NCBI GenBank assembly: GCA_951802195.1
Contig: OX637639.1
Coordinates: forward strand, 260,501-324,500
Length of the DNA stretch: 64,000 bases
Source of the DNA: Tausonia pullulans
Taxonomy: Eukaryota; Basidiomycota; Tremellomycetes; Cystofilobasidiales; Mrakiaceae
Reading direction: 5' to 3'
The position numbers and the translations under genes were made by a program. Positions 39,195 through 50,000 of this stretch are shown here, in pieces. The notes beneath the pieces are model-generated. The model searched no databases. It had not been told where the DNA came from and saw only the letters and a list, made by a program, of their open reading frames with translations. The number at the start of each line of letters is the position of its first letter. Within the stretch, counting starts at the first letter, position 1.

Positions 39195-42100
39195 CTCCCA
39201 CTCGACGTGACGAGCGCAGCGCCGAGCCCTTCCTCCGCACTGTCCAGCCCAACCCCGAGCCCACCTCTGAATCTCTCCAGCTTCTCCCAGCCCAAAGGCT
39301 TGGTGAGAATGTCTGCGAGCATCGAGTCCGTCGGGCAGTAGCGGAGCGAGATGGTGCCTGACTGGTGGAGTTCGCGTCCATACTTGTACGCGACATCGAT
39401 GTGCTTTGTCCGTTCCGAGTGGTTGCCGTTCTTCGTCGTCTCGATCGCCCCTTGGTTGTCGACGTGGACGGGGATCGGGTCGTCGACGATGTAGCCGATC
39501 TGCTGCAGGAGCTTGGAGACCCAGACAACGTTTTGACAGGCCTGAGACAAAGCGACGTACTCTGACTCGTGCGAGGACCTGCTGATTGCCTTCTGCCTGC
39601 GACTGACCCATACGACGGTGCTGCCATAGACCTTGATGGCGAATCCAGTCGTGGAGCGGCGTGTTTCGTGGTCGCCTGCGTAGTCCGAGTCGGTCCAAAC
39701 CTCGACGAGCGGCGAGTCGGGATGTCCTCCCAGCGTGAGTCCGTGGGAGCGGGTGCGAGCGACATAGCGCAGGATGCGCTTGATGGCTGCCCAATGGATG
39801 GCCTTGGGGTCGTGGCTGAACCGGCTGACGACTCCCACTGAATAGGCCAGGTCTGGACGTGTGCAGACCATGAGGTACATGAGGGAGCCGACTGCTTGGA
39901 GGTACATCGACCTGTCTGCTCCCCGCATGTCCTCGGACGTGGACCCCTCGCTGATGGCAAGCTGCTTGTGCTCGTCCATGGGCGTCCGTGCTGGCTTGGC
40001 GATGCTGAGACCGAACCGCTCGAGGACATCGTCCGCGTAGCGTCGCTGGGTCAGCGTGATGGTCTTCCTGACTCTGTCCCGCTTGACCTCCATCCCTAGC
40101 ATCATCCCTCCGTCCAGCTGTCCTCGTTCGTCAATGACGAACTCCTCCTTGATCGCCTCCATGATCTCCTCGATATCATCCTTGCTCCCAGCAATCGCAA
40201 AGTCATCCACGTACTGCACAAGGAGGCGCCGTCGGCCGTCCTTCCACCCGACGTACAGGCAGTGGTCTGCCTCGATGTGGTGGAGGTCGATGGTGTCGAA
40301 GAACTTGCTGGACCGGAGGTAGAAGGCGAGAGAGGCTTGCTTGAGGCCGTAGAGGGCCTTGAGGAGGTGAGCGACGAGCTTCTGCCCGCTCCTCTCCCCC
40401 TTCATCTCGTACCCTTCCGGCTGGTCCATGTAGACCGTCTCAACGAGGGGTGCGGTGAGGAACGCAGTCTTGAAGTCGCCCTGGAGGAGGTCGAGATCGT
40501 CGGTGGCGGCGATGGCGAAGAAGATGCGGAGGGTGTTCATGCGGGAGACGGGTGCGTACGTCTCCTCGTAGTCGATGCCTTCCCTCTGTGAGTATCCCTT
40601 GGCTACCCATCTGGCCTTGAACTTGACGACCTGGCCGTCGTTGTCCTTCTTCAGCGCGTAGACCCATCTGCCGCCCACCGACTTCCTGTCCGGCGGCGCG
40701 TCGACGAGCTCCCAGACTCCGTTCGATTCCATCGACTCCATCTCGTCGTCCATGGCTGCCTTCCAGTACTCGGCCTGAGGGCTCTCGAGCGCGTCGTGGA
40801 AGGTCTTGGGGACTGTCGGTGGAGGGAGAGTGGGGAGAGGAGGTCGTGGAGGGTGGTGATACGGCTTGGCAAGAGGCACGTACCCTGCAAACTCCTCGTA
40901 GGTAGAGGGCTGGTCCTCGACGGTGTGATGGGATGATGCTTGATGCTGGGGGAGTTTCCAATACTCTGCAGGTGGCTGCCTGCTGCGCTGCGGCCTCCCA
41001 CTGGACGCTGGAGGTGCGACATCTTGTTGCCGCTGCCTCGGTTCCGCTGGCGCCGGTGCCATGTCGGAGGGAGCTTCGTGCTCCTGCTCCTCCTGTGAGT
41101 AGTGCTCCTGCGAGTTGTGCTCCTGTGGCATCTTGTCATCTCCTCCTGTCTTCTCGCCTTCCCGCTTGTCCTCCCCCTTGTCGTCGACAACTGCCAGCGG
41201 CAGCTCTGCCTCCCCGGGCCCGTTCGATCTCTCGTCGAACGTGACGTTGCGGGAGAAGAGGATCCTCCTGTTCGGGTCTCCATAGACCTGGAGCCGATAC
41301 GCCTTCTTGCCCTCGTCCTCCCCGTACCCGAGGAAGATGCACTTGATCGTCTTGGACTGATGCTTCTTGTGCGTTCTGTCATGGGCGTACGCGATCGATC
41401 CGAATATGCGGAGGTGCGCAAGCGGAGGCTTCTCACCGTGGAATGCCTCGTAGGGGGTCTTGCCGTCGAGGGCCGACGTGGGAGTGCGGTTGATGAGGTA
41501 CGTCGCACAGTTCATCGCCTCGGCCCAGTACGATCCCCGGTTGACCAGGGTGTCGGAATCATGCAGGAGGCAGGTGATCTTCTCCTCGATCGTCCGATTC
41601 CCTCGCTCGGCCTTGCCGTTCTGCTCGGGGGTGTCGGGGATGGTCGTCTGGTGGAGGATGCCGTGTTGGCGGAGGTACGTCTGGAATACCTTTGACTTGT
41701 ACTCTCCACCGTTGTCAGTCCTCAGTGTCTTGACTGACCTCCCTGTCGCCTTCTCCACCCTCTTGCTCCAGTCCACAAACGTCTGGTACGCCTCCGACTT
41801 CCTCTCGAGGGCGAAGGACCAGTGGTACTGGGTGGCATCGTCCCAGATGGTCATCATGTACGACCTGTTCTGGTGGGAGGAGACCGGCATGGGTCCTTGG
41901 AGGTCAGAGTGGACGAGGTCGAGGACCTGCTTGGCCTTGGTGGTGGAGGTTGGGAATGGAGACCGGTGCTGCTTCCCTTGGAGACAAGGTACGCAGACTT
42001 GTTTGGCAAACTGCTGGATTTCGTCCTCGCTGACGTCGGGCAGAAGGTGGTCCTTGGCCAGGCGTTTCATGGCCGTCGGCGAGGCGTGGCCGAGTCTGCG

Positions 42101-43516
42101 GTGGAGGATCGCGACCTGCTCCTTCTCGTCGAGCTTGTATGCTGCAGTGTCGCCCATCTTGGTGCGTCCTGCGGCGCGTCCTGCGGTGTGGATGTCGAGC
42201 TTCCAGAGATTCCTTCCCCAGCTGACTCCCTTCATGAACGTCTTCCCACCCTTCCTGAACTCACAGTGGTCCCCCCTGAAGACGACCTCGGCGCCACGCT
42301 TGGTGAGCTGGCCGACGGAGAGCAGGTTGGCAAAGTGGGGGATGTAGTAGACGTTGGAGATCCGGTAGGCGAGCTCGTTGCCGTTGATTCTGGCGGTGAC
42401 GTGCATGTGGCCCCTGCCGACGGTGTTGGCCGTCTGTTTGTCTGCTACCCTGATGGCAGTGACGAAGGGCTCAAAGTCGACGAGATCCGCGCGGTTGCTG
42501 GTGATGTGGTTGCTGCAACCGGTGTCTGCGATCCACGGCGTCTTGTTGGTGTTGGTGGCGACAGAGTGGGCCGACTGGATGAGTCCGGCTCTTGCTCCGT
42601 TCGTCCGGTGCTGGGGCAATGGCTCGCCGGCCAAGAGTCCCCAGGCGTCCGAAGCGTTCCAAGCGTCGCTGGATGCCTTGCTGGCATTCCTTCCTCCCTC
42701 CTCCTTCCTCCTTCCGTGTTCCCTCCTCCTATCCCTTCTGCCTCCCTTCCCTTGGTGATCCTTCGGCTTGCCAACCATGCTGTAGCACTCTGCCTTGAAG
42801 TGCCCCTTCTTCCCGCACGCGTGGCAGACTGCCGTCGCCTTGTCGACCTTGAGGGCCGAGTCCTCGGTGGAGTGACTGCCGCCAGATCGAGAGGACTTGG
42901 TGCGGATGTGGGAGAGGAGCGAGGTGGTGACGAGCTTCGGTGTGAGCACCTTCTCGGATTCCTGGTACTGGAGGGAGACGACGTCTGCGAACGTCTCGAG
43001 GGATGGGGGAAGGCCAGAGAGGAACTGGAGGGCGAGCTGTTCGGGGTTCTTGATGACGTCCATGTTGAGAGACTCTGCCTCTGCGACTAGCGTCTCGAAC
43101 TCCTCGATGTAGGCCTGCGCTGACGAGCCTTCGTCCATCCGCAGGTCCCTCAGCTTCTTCTGCACGATGAGCTTCCCTGCCGTGCCTTCGACCTTGTGGC
43201 TAGTCTTGAGGATATCCCATGCCTCCTTTGCTGTCTCGCACGCGGCGATCCGCAGGAGGTTCCCGTCCGAGACTGCCATCTGGATGCGGTGGAGAGCGAA
43301 CTCGTTCCTCTCGTCCCATGTCGAGGCAGCGAGGGAGCCTGCTGCGTCTTCTGCAGTGGCGACTGGCCTCGTCTCTGTGCCCAAGACGAGGGACTTGCAC
43401 TTGCACTCCGAGAGCGCGATCTGCATGCGGATGGACCAGGTGGGGTAGTTGGATCCATCGAGCTTGTCGAGCTTGAAGAGTCGGAGGTGCTTCTCGGTGG
43501 CGAATGGCGACGACAT
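39134..43516 (-). CDS. Copia-2 Gag-Pol polyprotein (looks whole)
   Basis: One uninterrupted frame of 1,460 codons starts MSSPFATEKHLRLFKLDKLD. In order it carries Gag with a CCHC knuckle (CHACGKKGHFKAEC, about residue 232), protease (ADTGCSNHI, about 330), integrase zinc region (HRRLGHAS to CVPCLQGKQH), integrase core (DLQGPM, DNGGEY, EQNGKAERG), an acidic Gln/Pro/Ser-rich linker (QEHNSQEHYSQEEQEHEAP), reverse transcriptase (QYVDDFAIAG) and RNase H (TDSDYAGDHETRRS, SSHESEY). The frame runs about 60 bases into the 3' LTR. It is close to copia-2b and clearly distinct from copia-1. The conserved CGTTATCAGCACC segment follows the 5' LTR, as in copia-1. Confidence 0.92.
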   Translation of the reverse strand: MSSPFATEKHLRLFKLDKLDGSNYPTWSIRMQIALSECKCKSLVLGTETRPVATAEDAAGSLAASTWDERNEFALHRIQMAVSDGNLLRIAACETAKEAWDILKTSHKVEGTAGKLIVQKKLRDLRMDEGSSAQAYIEEFETLVAEAESLNMDVIKNPEQLALQFLSGLPPSLETFADVVSLQYQESEKVLTPKLVTTSLLSHIRTKSSRSGGSHSTEDSALKVDKATAVCHACGKKGHFKAECYSMVGKPKDHQGKGGRRDRRREHGRRKEEGGRNASKASSDAWNASDAWGLLAGEPLPQHRTNGARAGLIQSAHSVATNTNKTPWIADTGCSNHITSNRADLVDFEPFVTAIRVADKQTANTVGRGHMHVTARINGNELAYRISNVYYIPHFANLLSVGQLTKRGAEVVFRGDHCEFRKGGKTFMKGVSWGRNLWKLDIHTAGRAAGRTKMGDTAAYKLDEKEQVAILHRRLGHASPTAMKRLAKDHLLPDVSEDEIQQFAKQVCVPCLQGKQHRSPFPTSTTKAKQVLDLVHSDLQGPMPVSSHQNRSYMMTIWDDATQYHWSFALERKSEAYQTFVDWSKRVEKATGRSVKTLRTDNGGEYKSKVFQTYLRQHGILHQTTIPDTPEQNGKAERGNRTIEEKITCLLHDSDTLVNRGSYWAEAMNCATYLINRTPTSALDGKTPYEAFHGEKPPLAHLRIFGSIAYAHDRTHKKHQSKTIKCIFLGYGEDEGKKAYRLQVYGDPNRRILFSRNVTFDERSNGPGEAELPLAVVDDKGEDKREGEKTGGDDKMPQEHNSQEHYSQEEQEHEAPSDMAPAPAEPRQRQQDVAPPASSGRPQRSRQPPAEYWKLPQHQASSHHTVEDQPSTYEEFAGYVPLAKPYHHPPRPPLPTLPPPTVPKTFHDALESPQAEYWKAAMDDEMESMESNGVWELVDAPPDRKSVGGRWVYALKKDNDGQVVKFKARWVAKGYSQREGIDYEETYAPVSRMNTLRIFFAIAATDDLDLLQGDFKTAFLTAPLVETVYMDQPEGYEMKGERSGQKLVAHLLKALYGLKQASLAFYLRSSKFFDTIDLHHIEADHCLYVGWKDGRRRLLVQYVDDFAIAGSKDDIEEIMEAIKEEFVIDERGQLDGGMMLGMEVKRDRVRKTITLTQRRYADDVLERFGLSIAKPARTPMDEHKQLAISEGSTSEDMRGADRSMYLQAVGSLMYLMVCTRPDLAYSVGVVSRFSHDPKAIHWAAIKRILRYVARTRSHGLTLGGHPDSPLVEVWTDSDYAGDHETRRSTTGFAIKVYGSTVVWVSRRQKAISRSSHESEYVALSQACQNVVWVSKLLQQIGYIVDDPIPVHVDNQGAIETTKNGNHSERTKHIDVAYKYGRELHQSGTISLRYCPTDSMLADILTKPLGWEKLERFRGGLGVGLDSAEEGLGAALVTSSGSVGNCGGGAVRAPRGGAGPV

Positions 43517-43557
43517 GGCGGTAGTGTAGCGTGTTGTTGCAAGTGGTGCTGATAACG

Positions 43558-43881
43558 TGTTGCGATTAGCCTGCCAACGAGAGAGGGTCTGGTAGAGGAC
43601 CTTCAGAACAAGTGATATAGGCAGTGGCTATGTAAGGAAAGGTACGAACCTGGTAGAGAACCTTCAGAACAAGTGAAGGTTCACTGCCAGGAGAGAAGAA
43701 GCGTGGGCTTAAATAGTCTAGCTATGTGGCGAGAAATATTCTGACGCGGGTCTGGCACTCCGCGGGTCCAACAGTGCACGGGTCGGCACGACGCGGGTCC
43801 AGTGCTACGCGGGTCCAGCACTACACGGGTCCGGCGCCCCCGCGCGGCGCTCTCACGGCGCCACCACCACAATTTCCAACA
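43558..43881 (-). repeat. Copia-2 5' LTR (324 bp)
   Basis: On the minus strand it begins TGTTGGAAATTGTGG and ends TAATCGCAACA. It is identical by eye to the visible 3' LTR. Confidence 0.92.
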
Positions 43882-44447
43882 GCTCGCACCCGCTCCCACG
43901 GACTCACGCTGGGAGGACATCCCGACTCGCCGCTCGTCGAGGTTTGGACCGACTCGGACTACGCAGGCGACCACGAAACGCGCCGCTCCACGACTGGATT
44001 CGCCATCAAGGTCTATGGCAGCACCGTCGTGTGGGTCAGTCGCAGGCAGAAGGCAATCAGCAGGTCCTCGCACGAGTCAGAGTACGTCGCTTTGTCTCAG
44101 GCCTGTCAAAACGTTGTCTGGGTCTCCAAGCTCCTGCAGCAGATCGGCTACATCGTCGACGACCCGATCCCCGTCCACGTCGACAACCAAGGGGCGATCG
44201 AGACGACGAAGAACGGCAACCACTCGGAACGGACAAAGCACATCGATGTCGCGTACAAGTATGGACGCGAACTCCACCAGTCAGGCACCATCTCGCTCCG
44301 CTACTGCCCGACGGACTCGATGCTCGCAGACATTCTCACCAAGCCTTTGGGCTGGGAGAAGCTGGAGAGATTCAGAGGTGGACTTGGGGTTGGGCCAGGC
44401 AGTGCGCAGGAAGGGCTCGGCGCTGCGCTCGTCACGGCGAGTGGGAG
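43882..44447 (+). pseudogene. Copia-2b pol fossil (right arm), RNase H end
   Basis: This is the C-terminal part of the copia-2b polyprotein (TDSDYAGDHETRRS, SSHESEY, HVDNQGAIETTKNGNHSERT), cut on its 5' side by copia-2. It matches 30,601-31,166 in the left arm. The frame runs on into the LTR minisatellite and gives a spurious Cys/Gly-rich tail. Confidence 0.88.
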
Positions 44448-44731
44448 TGTTGAAGATTGTGGCTGTGGAGGCTGTGGAGGCTGTGGAGGCTGTGGTGGCT
44501 GTGGTGGCTGTGGTGGCTGTGTGGTGGCGCCGTGAGAGCGCTGCGCGGAGTGCCAAAGCTGCGGAGTGCCGCGCACAGCTTTTGAATATTCCTTGCCGCA
44601 TAGCTACACTATTTAAGCTCACTTCTTCTCTCTCTCCTGGCAGTGGACCTTCACTTGTTCTGAAGGTCCTCTACCAGACCTTCTCTCTCGTTGGCAGGCT
44701 AATCGCAACAGTTGGCAGGCTAATCGCAACA
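44448..44731 (+). repeat. Copia-2b 3' LTR with minisatellite and 21-bp terminal duplication (right arm)
   Basis: This is the LTR at 44,448-44,710 plus a tandem extra copy of its last 21 bp (44,711-44,731). Near its 5' end is a 9-bp minisatellite (44,461-44,520: GGCTGTGGA three times, then GGCTGTGGT) that is absent from the left-arm copy. Confidence 0.88.
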
Positions 44732-44905
44732 GTTGGAAGGAGCGATTCACGGAGACCTATAATCTAGTAGTTTTCATCCCTTGTCCTCCCTTTGTAGTAC
44801 TTTTTACGCCACTAGGTTAACCTTATATGAGCGGGTAGAGTCGAGTGGGTATATGAAATAAGCTTGCAACCACATTGGACTCCAGGGCGAACATAGACCT
44901 TCAAA
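44732..44905 (+). repeat. Solo copia-1-type LTR (right arm)
   Basis: This is the inverted partner of 30,202-30,375, with the same altered ends. Confidence 0.88.
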
Positions 44906-45321
44906 CTTGTCTCCACCCATGTCGACGACGAGATGATTGCCTGCTCCTCCCGCACCGCCTTGACGCGTTCAAGGCCGACATCCGCGCCAAGTACGAGATC
45001 AAGGACAACGGCCCACTTTCCTACTTCCTCGGCATCAGCATCCACCGCGATCGCACCACCCGTCGGCTCTTCATCTCCCTCCCGTTCTATGTCCACGCCC
45101 TCCTCTCCAAGTTCGGCATGACTGACTGCAACCCGGCTTCCACCCCACTCCCCTCTGGCTTCCGCAACTCTACCGCATCTGATGCCGACGTCGCCGAGGC
45201 CAAGACCAAGCCCTTCCCCTCCCTCGTCGGCGGTCTCCTTTACCTGCCACCGTCGACCGCCCCGACATTGCCTTTGCTGCCAACAGCCTTGCTTGTGCGC
45301 TCTCGCGATGGGGTCCTCAGT
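44906..45321 (+). pseudogene. Copia-3 reverse-transcriptase fragment (right arm)
   Basis: This is the inverted partner of 29,786-30,201, containing KYEIKDNGPLSYFLGISIHR. It is a fossil piece of a copia lineage not otherwise present in the window. Confidence 0.82.
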
Positions 45322-45452
45322 GTTGCGATTGGCCTGCCAACGAGAGAGAGAGTCTGGTAGAGGACCTTCAGAACAAGTGTGTCCATAAGCAGTGGCTACG
45401 AAAGGTACGAACCTGGTAGAGAACCTTCAGAACAAGTGAAAGTTCACTGCCA
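45322..45452 (-). repeat. Copia-2-type LTR fragment (right arm)
   Basis: This is the inverted partner of 29,655-29,785, truncated by gypsy A at 45,453. Confidence 0.8.
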
Positions 45453-45808
45453 TGTCAGGATCTTACGGTTCACTACATAGGCTCTGCGCTTATGTGGCTG
45501 CAGAATCTCGCGGACCCGCCACCTCGGCTCCTCGTCTGTGTAGCATCGCCCTTAATTGCTCAGCTTCCATATTTTTAGCCTCTCTTCAGCCACACTGTCA
45601 CACACTCTTTGTTTTCTCACCCTTAGCCCATAAGACACTCAGTTCATCGTACATTTTGTTCTACACTCTGACTACCATTTGGATTCGAAGAACCTGCCCA
45701 AGACCTCGAAGCGAGCCTGTGTCACTGCCATCACTTCAGTCTACTACTCCACCTACGCCCCCTACCCCACGTCATCTTTAGCCCTTGACCCTTGGGCCAA
45801 TCCTAACA
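45453..45808 (+). repeat. Gypsy A 5' LTR (right arm)
   Basis: It begins TGTCAGGATCTTACGG and ends CCAATCCTAACA. It is the inverted partner of 29,299-29,654. Confidence 0.9.
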
Positions 45809-45877
45809 TCAGTCAGAGTCACCGTCTGTCACCCGCTCGCTCCTAGTGGTCTCCACCTCGACACTGTCCTAGCCAAC

Positions 45878-46897
45878 ATGGATAATCCCAACGCAGACCC
45901 TCAAATCGTTACCGAACTTGCTCTTGCAAGACAGCAAGTTGAACGTCTAAGGACTGCCCTCAAAAATCTCCGACAACAACAACAACAACAGACAGAGGTT
46001 ATCACCTCGCATCCCGAAGTCAAAGACTACCACGGGCCTATTCCCCACGCCTTCAGTGGCAAGAGATCAGATTCGGAGACCTTCGTCCTCAAGCTTGATA
46101 ACATTTTTCGCCTGCAACCCGTGTCCCTCGGAACGGACGACATGAGGATTCAATACGCGATCTCACTCCTTACGGATGACGCTTTCAACTGGGTCCGCCC
46201 TTACCTCCTCGTCGATGATTCCGACCGTCCGGACTGGTTCGACACCTGGCCACGTTTCAGGGCCCGCCTCCTCAAGGACTTCGGAGACATCGATCGCATC
46301 GAAACCGCTCGTCGCGCCCTCAAGGATCTTCGCCAAACAACCTCGGCCTCCAACTACGCCTTCGAATACAAACGCCACATGTTCATCCTCGACTTTGGCG
46401 ATCAGTACCATCGTTTCAACTTCTTCGACGGTCTCAAGCTTGATGTCAAAGAACGCATCGTCCGTGCTCAGAACTATGACAACCTCGACGACCTCATCGA
46501 TGCCGCCATCAAGTGGGACAACGCCCTCGTTGATTTCCGTCACGCCCATACACCCCGCAACGTCAACCGCCCTACCGTCGTCTCAGTCGTCCCTCCCGCT
46601 CGCCGTACCTTTATCCCAGTCACCCCTATGGGCAGAACCTCATTCACCGGCCCCGTTCCCATGGAGGTCGATGCCACCTCTCGCCCACGCGGCCCTCTCT
46701 CCGACGCAGAGAAGGAGCGTCGTCGACGTGACGGCCTCTGCCTGTACTGCGCCAGCAAGGACCACCAAGTTATCAACTGTCCCATCGCTCCTCGTCGATT
46801 CTTCAATATCTCGGCTATCTCGGCCACCAGTACCGCCGACGGCGCCCCTCGTTCAGCCACCATCAAGGAGATCCTCAACGATCAAGACGCGGCGTGA
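45878..46897 (+). CDS. Gypsy A Gag (right arm)
   Basis: About 339 residues start MDNPNADPQ, with a CCHC knuckle CLYCASKDHQVINCP. It is nearly identical to the left-arm copy. A longer frame starting at 45,785 would begin inside the LTR, so the later ATG is preferred. Confidence 0.86.
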   Translation: MDNPNADPQIVTELALARQQVERLRTALKNLRQQQQQQTEVITSHPEVKDYHGPIPHAFSGKRSDSETFVLKLDNIFRLQPVSLGTDDMRIQYAISLLTDDAFNWVRPYLLVDDSDRPDWFDTWPRFRARLLKDFGDIDRIETARRALKDLRQTTSASNYAFEYKRHMFILDFGDQYHRFNFFDGLKLDVKERIVRAQNYDNLDDLIDAAIKWDNALVDFRHAHTPRNVNRPTVVSVVPPARRTFIPVTPMGRTSFTGPVPMEVDATSRPRGPLSDAEKERRRRDGLCLYCASKDHQVINCPIAPRRFFNISAISATSTADGAPRSATIKEILNDQDAA

Positions 46898-47032
46898 CTA
46901 GCCAAGTGCCCCGACTCACCAACTTTATCTTCTTCACCTGCCAATGGATCCCCGCTTTTCGATAACGTTTCTGGACCCCCTCTTTACTCCTTTTTTATTC
47001 AGAACACCAGAAGATCACCTCACGGTCCTCCC

Positions 47033-50000
47033 ATGCTCCCCCCGGTCGACCGCTTCCCACTACCCTCCAACCCATTCCATTGCCTTTCCACCGACGACAT
47101 CCCCACGGCTTCCTTTCATGAGGAAGATCACGTCGTCCTGCCCCTCTCCATCGCCTTCGGATCCACCTCCTTCGACACATACGCACTGGTCGACAGCGGT
47201 GCCACCTCCAACTTCATCGACTCGTCCCTCGTCAATAAGCACTCGGTTCCACTCGTGGTAAAGAACGCCCCTCGCGCCCTCGAGGTCGTCGACGGTCGCC
47301 CGATCGCATCGGGAGCCGTCACGCATCACACCTCTCCCCTGGCCCTCACCGTACCTGGGCATCGACACACTGAATCCCTCTCTTTCGACGTCACCTCCCT
47401 TGGTCATTATCCGATCATCCTCGGTATCCCCTGGCTCAAACGACACAATCCCTCGATCGACTGGCCAGCGCATTACCTCGTTTTCGATTCGCAGTACTGC
47501 CGGAGCTCCTGCCTCTCACGAGAAACTCCCACCCTAGCCAAACCCCTCAGTCAAGTCCCACCATCGTCTTTCAACGAGGCTTCATCGCCCTCGTCCCCGC
47601 CCTTGTCATCGTCCTCGCCCAAGCCCTCGTCCTCGCTCAGGTTCCAGTTCAAGTCCTCGTACTTGCCCGTCGGCCACCGTTCGCTCCTCCCTGCCGTCAT
47701 CTCCGCCACCCGGTCTTCGCCTTACTTCTCCGTTATTCCGCCTACGGACCCGCTTGACCCCCCGGACCGTGAGCCTTCGCCTCCGGAGGTCGACGTTCCC
47801 GCCATCGTCCCACCGGAGTACCACGCCTACCTCAAGGTTTTCGAGAAGTCCTCAGCCTCGGAACTACCCCCTCATCGGCCATACGACCATGCCATCACTC
47901 TCAAGGACAACACGCAGCCACCCTTCGGGCCAATCTATGGTCTCTCATCGGTCGAACTCGGCGCTCTTCGTGAGTTCCTCGACGAGAACCTCGCCAAAGG
48001 TATCATCGTCCCCTCGAAATCACCTGCCGCTGCTCCCATCCTTTTTGTCAAGAAGAAGGACAAATCTCTCCGCCTCTGCGTCGACTACCGCCGTCTCAAC
48101 GCTATCACTGTCAAGAATCGGTACCCGCTCCCACTCATCTCGGAATCCCTTGACCGGCTGGCCACTGCCAAGTTCTTCACCAAACTCGACCTTCGAGGCG
48201 CCTACAACCTCGTTCGGATCGCCCCGGGTGATGAATGGAAGACTGCCTTCCGCTGTCGCTACGGGCTGTTCGAGTACAAAGTTATGCCCTTTGGGCTGAC
48301 GAACGTACCAGCCACATTCCAGCACTTTATGAACAACACCCTCCGCGACCTCCTCGACATCCCCGTCATCGTCTATCTAGATGATATCCTCATATTTTCC
48401 CCCACCCTCGACACACATCGCCAACACGTTGCCACTGTCCTCGAGTGCCTCCTGACAGCGCGCCTCTGGGTCAAACCGGAGAAGTGCGTCTTCCACCAGA
48501 ACGAGGTCGATTTCCTCGGCTACATCGTCGGCGCTCAAGGCATCAAGATGGATCCCTCCAAGATCTCAGCCGTCACAGACTGGCCAGCACCCACCTCGGT
48601 CAGACACATCCAGTCCTTCCTCGGATTCGCCAACTTCTACCGCCGTTTCGTCCACCGGTTCTCAAAAGTCGTCGCCCCCATTACGTCCCTCCTCAAGAAA
48701 GGTGTCCCCTTCCACTTCGGACCGGATCAACTCGCCGCTTTCAAGACCCTCAAGTCCAAGTTCACCTCGTCTGCCGTCCTCACCGTCTTCGATCCCTCGC
48801 TTCCCCTCGTCCTCGAGACAGACTCATCCGATTTCGCTGTTGCCGGCGTTCTCTCGCAACGCGCCGTTGCCCCTCGCTCGCCACTCCGCCCGATCGCCTT
48901 CTACTCACGCAAACTCAACCCGGCCGAACTCAACTACGAGATCCACGACAAGGAAATGTTGGCGATCATCGAGTGCCTCAAGGAGTGGCGCCATTACTGC
49001 GAAGGACATCCATTACCTCTCACCATCTACACCGATCACGAGTCGCTCCAGTACTTTACCACCTCCAAAGCTATCTCCCGCCGTGAGTCCCGCTGGGCCG
49101 AGTTCCTCTCTGGCTTCAACTTTGTCGTTATCTACCGCCCTGGAGGACGCAATACCGTCGCCGATGCCCTGTCGAGGCGACAGGACCTTTCGGAGGGGAG
49201 TCGCCCTTCGGACCAGACACCCAGGCGCCTTCTCAAGCCCGACCAGTACATCATTGCCGCCAACCTCAGATCCCATCCTTCGGCCGCGGCCGCTCCCCTC
49301 GATCAAGTCCCCCCCGACCAAGCTCCCCCCGATCAAACTTCCTTCGATACTATCGGCAACATCCCCGCGCCCTTCGAACCCATTGACTCGGAACCTCCGG
49401 ATCCCATTCCCGACCTCGATCCTCGCCCCAAGCTCCTTCCTCGTCTCCTCACCGCACAACTCGCCGACCCATCACTCGCCCCCCTCATTGACCTCCTCCG
49501 TCATCCGAATCGCCCTCGCTCTCCCGACGATGTCAAGGCCCTCCAGGGTCTCTCGCTCCACCCTACAGACCTCCTCCTCTCGCGCGGCCTCGTCCTCGTT
49601 CCGGACGATCACCAGCTACGCCTCGACCTCGTCCGCGCCTGCCACGAGCCTCAACTCGCTGGGCACCTTGGCGCTCGCAAGACCCACGACCTCCTTCGAC
49701 GCTCGTTCACTTTCCCCTCTGACCATACATTTGTCCAAACCTACACCTCCGGCTGCGACCTTTGTGTCCGCAACAAGACAAATCGGCGCGCACCCTTCGG
49801 CCTCGGCCTTCTCCAACCGCTTCCGCCACCGACACGCCCTTGGACGATGATCTCCATGGACGGCATCGTCAAGCTCCCGACCTCCGACGGCCTCGACTGC
49901 ATTCAAGTCTTCATCGATCGATTCACCAAGATGGTTCGTCTTGTCCCGTATTGCGAAGCCGGCTTCGCAGCGCCCGAGCTCGCTCGGATGTACCTCGACC

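Larger units (their letters stand above)
38892..43881 (-). mobile_element. Copia-2, whole-looking Ty1/copia element
   Basis: The LTRs are at 43,558-43,881 (5', 324 bp) and 38,892-39,194 (3', 303 bp visible, the outermost 21 bp in the gap). They are identical by eye over the visible part, so the insertion is recent. The coding region is 39,134-43,516. It is inserted in opposite orientation into the right-arm copy of copia-2b, whose sequence resumes at 43,882. The target duplication cannot be checked because the other flank is in the gap. It looks whole. Confidence 0.9.

Noticed and set aside
43726-44535. Plus-strand open frame ending in a Cys-Gly repeat tail, resembling a metallothionein or Cys-rich peptide
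   Set aside because: It is copia-2b RNase H sequence running into the LTR minisatellite. The Cys/Gly tail is a translation of the GGCTGTGG repeats.
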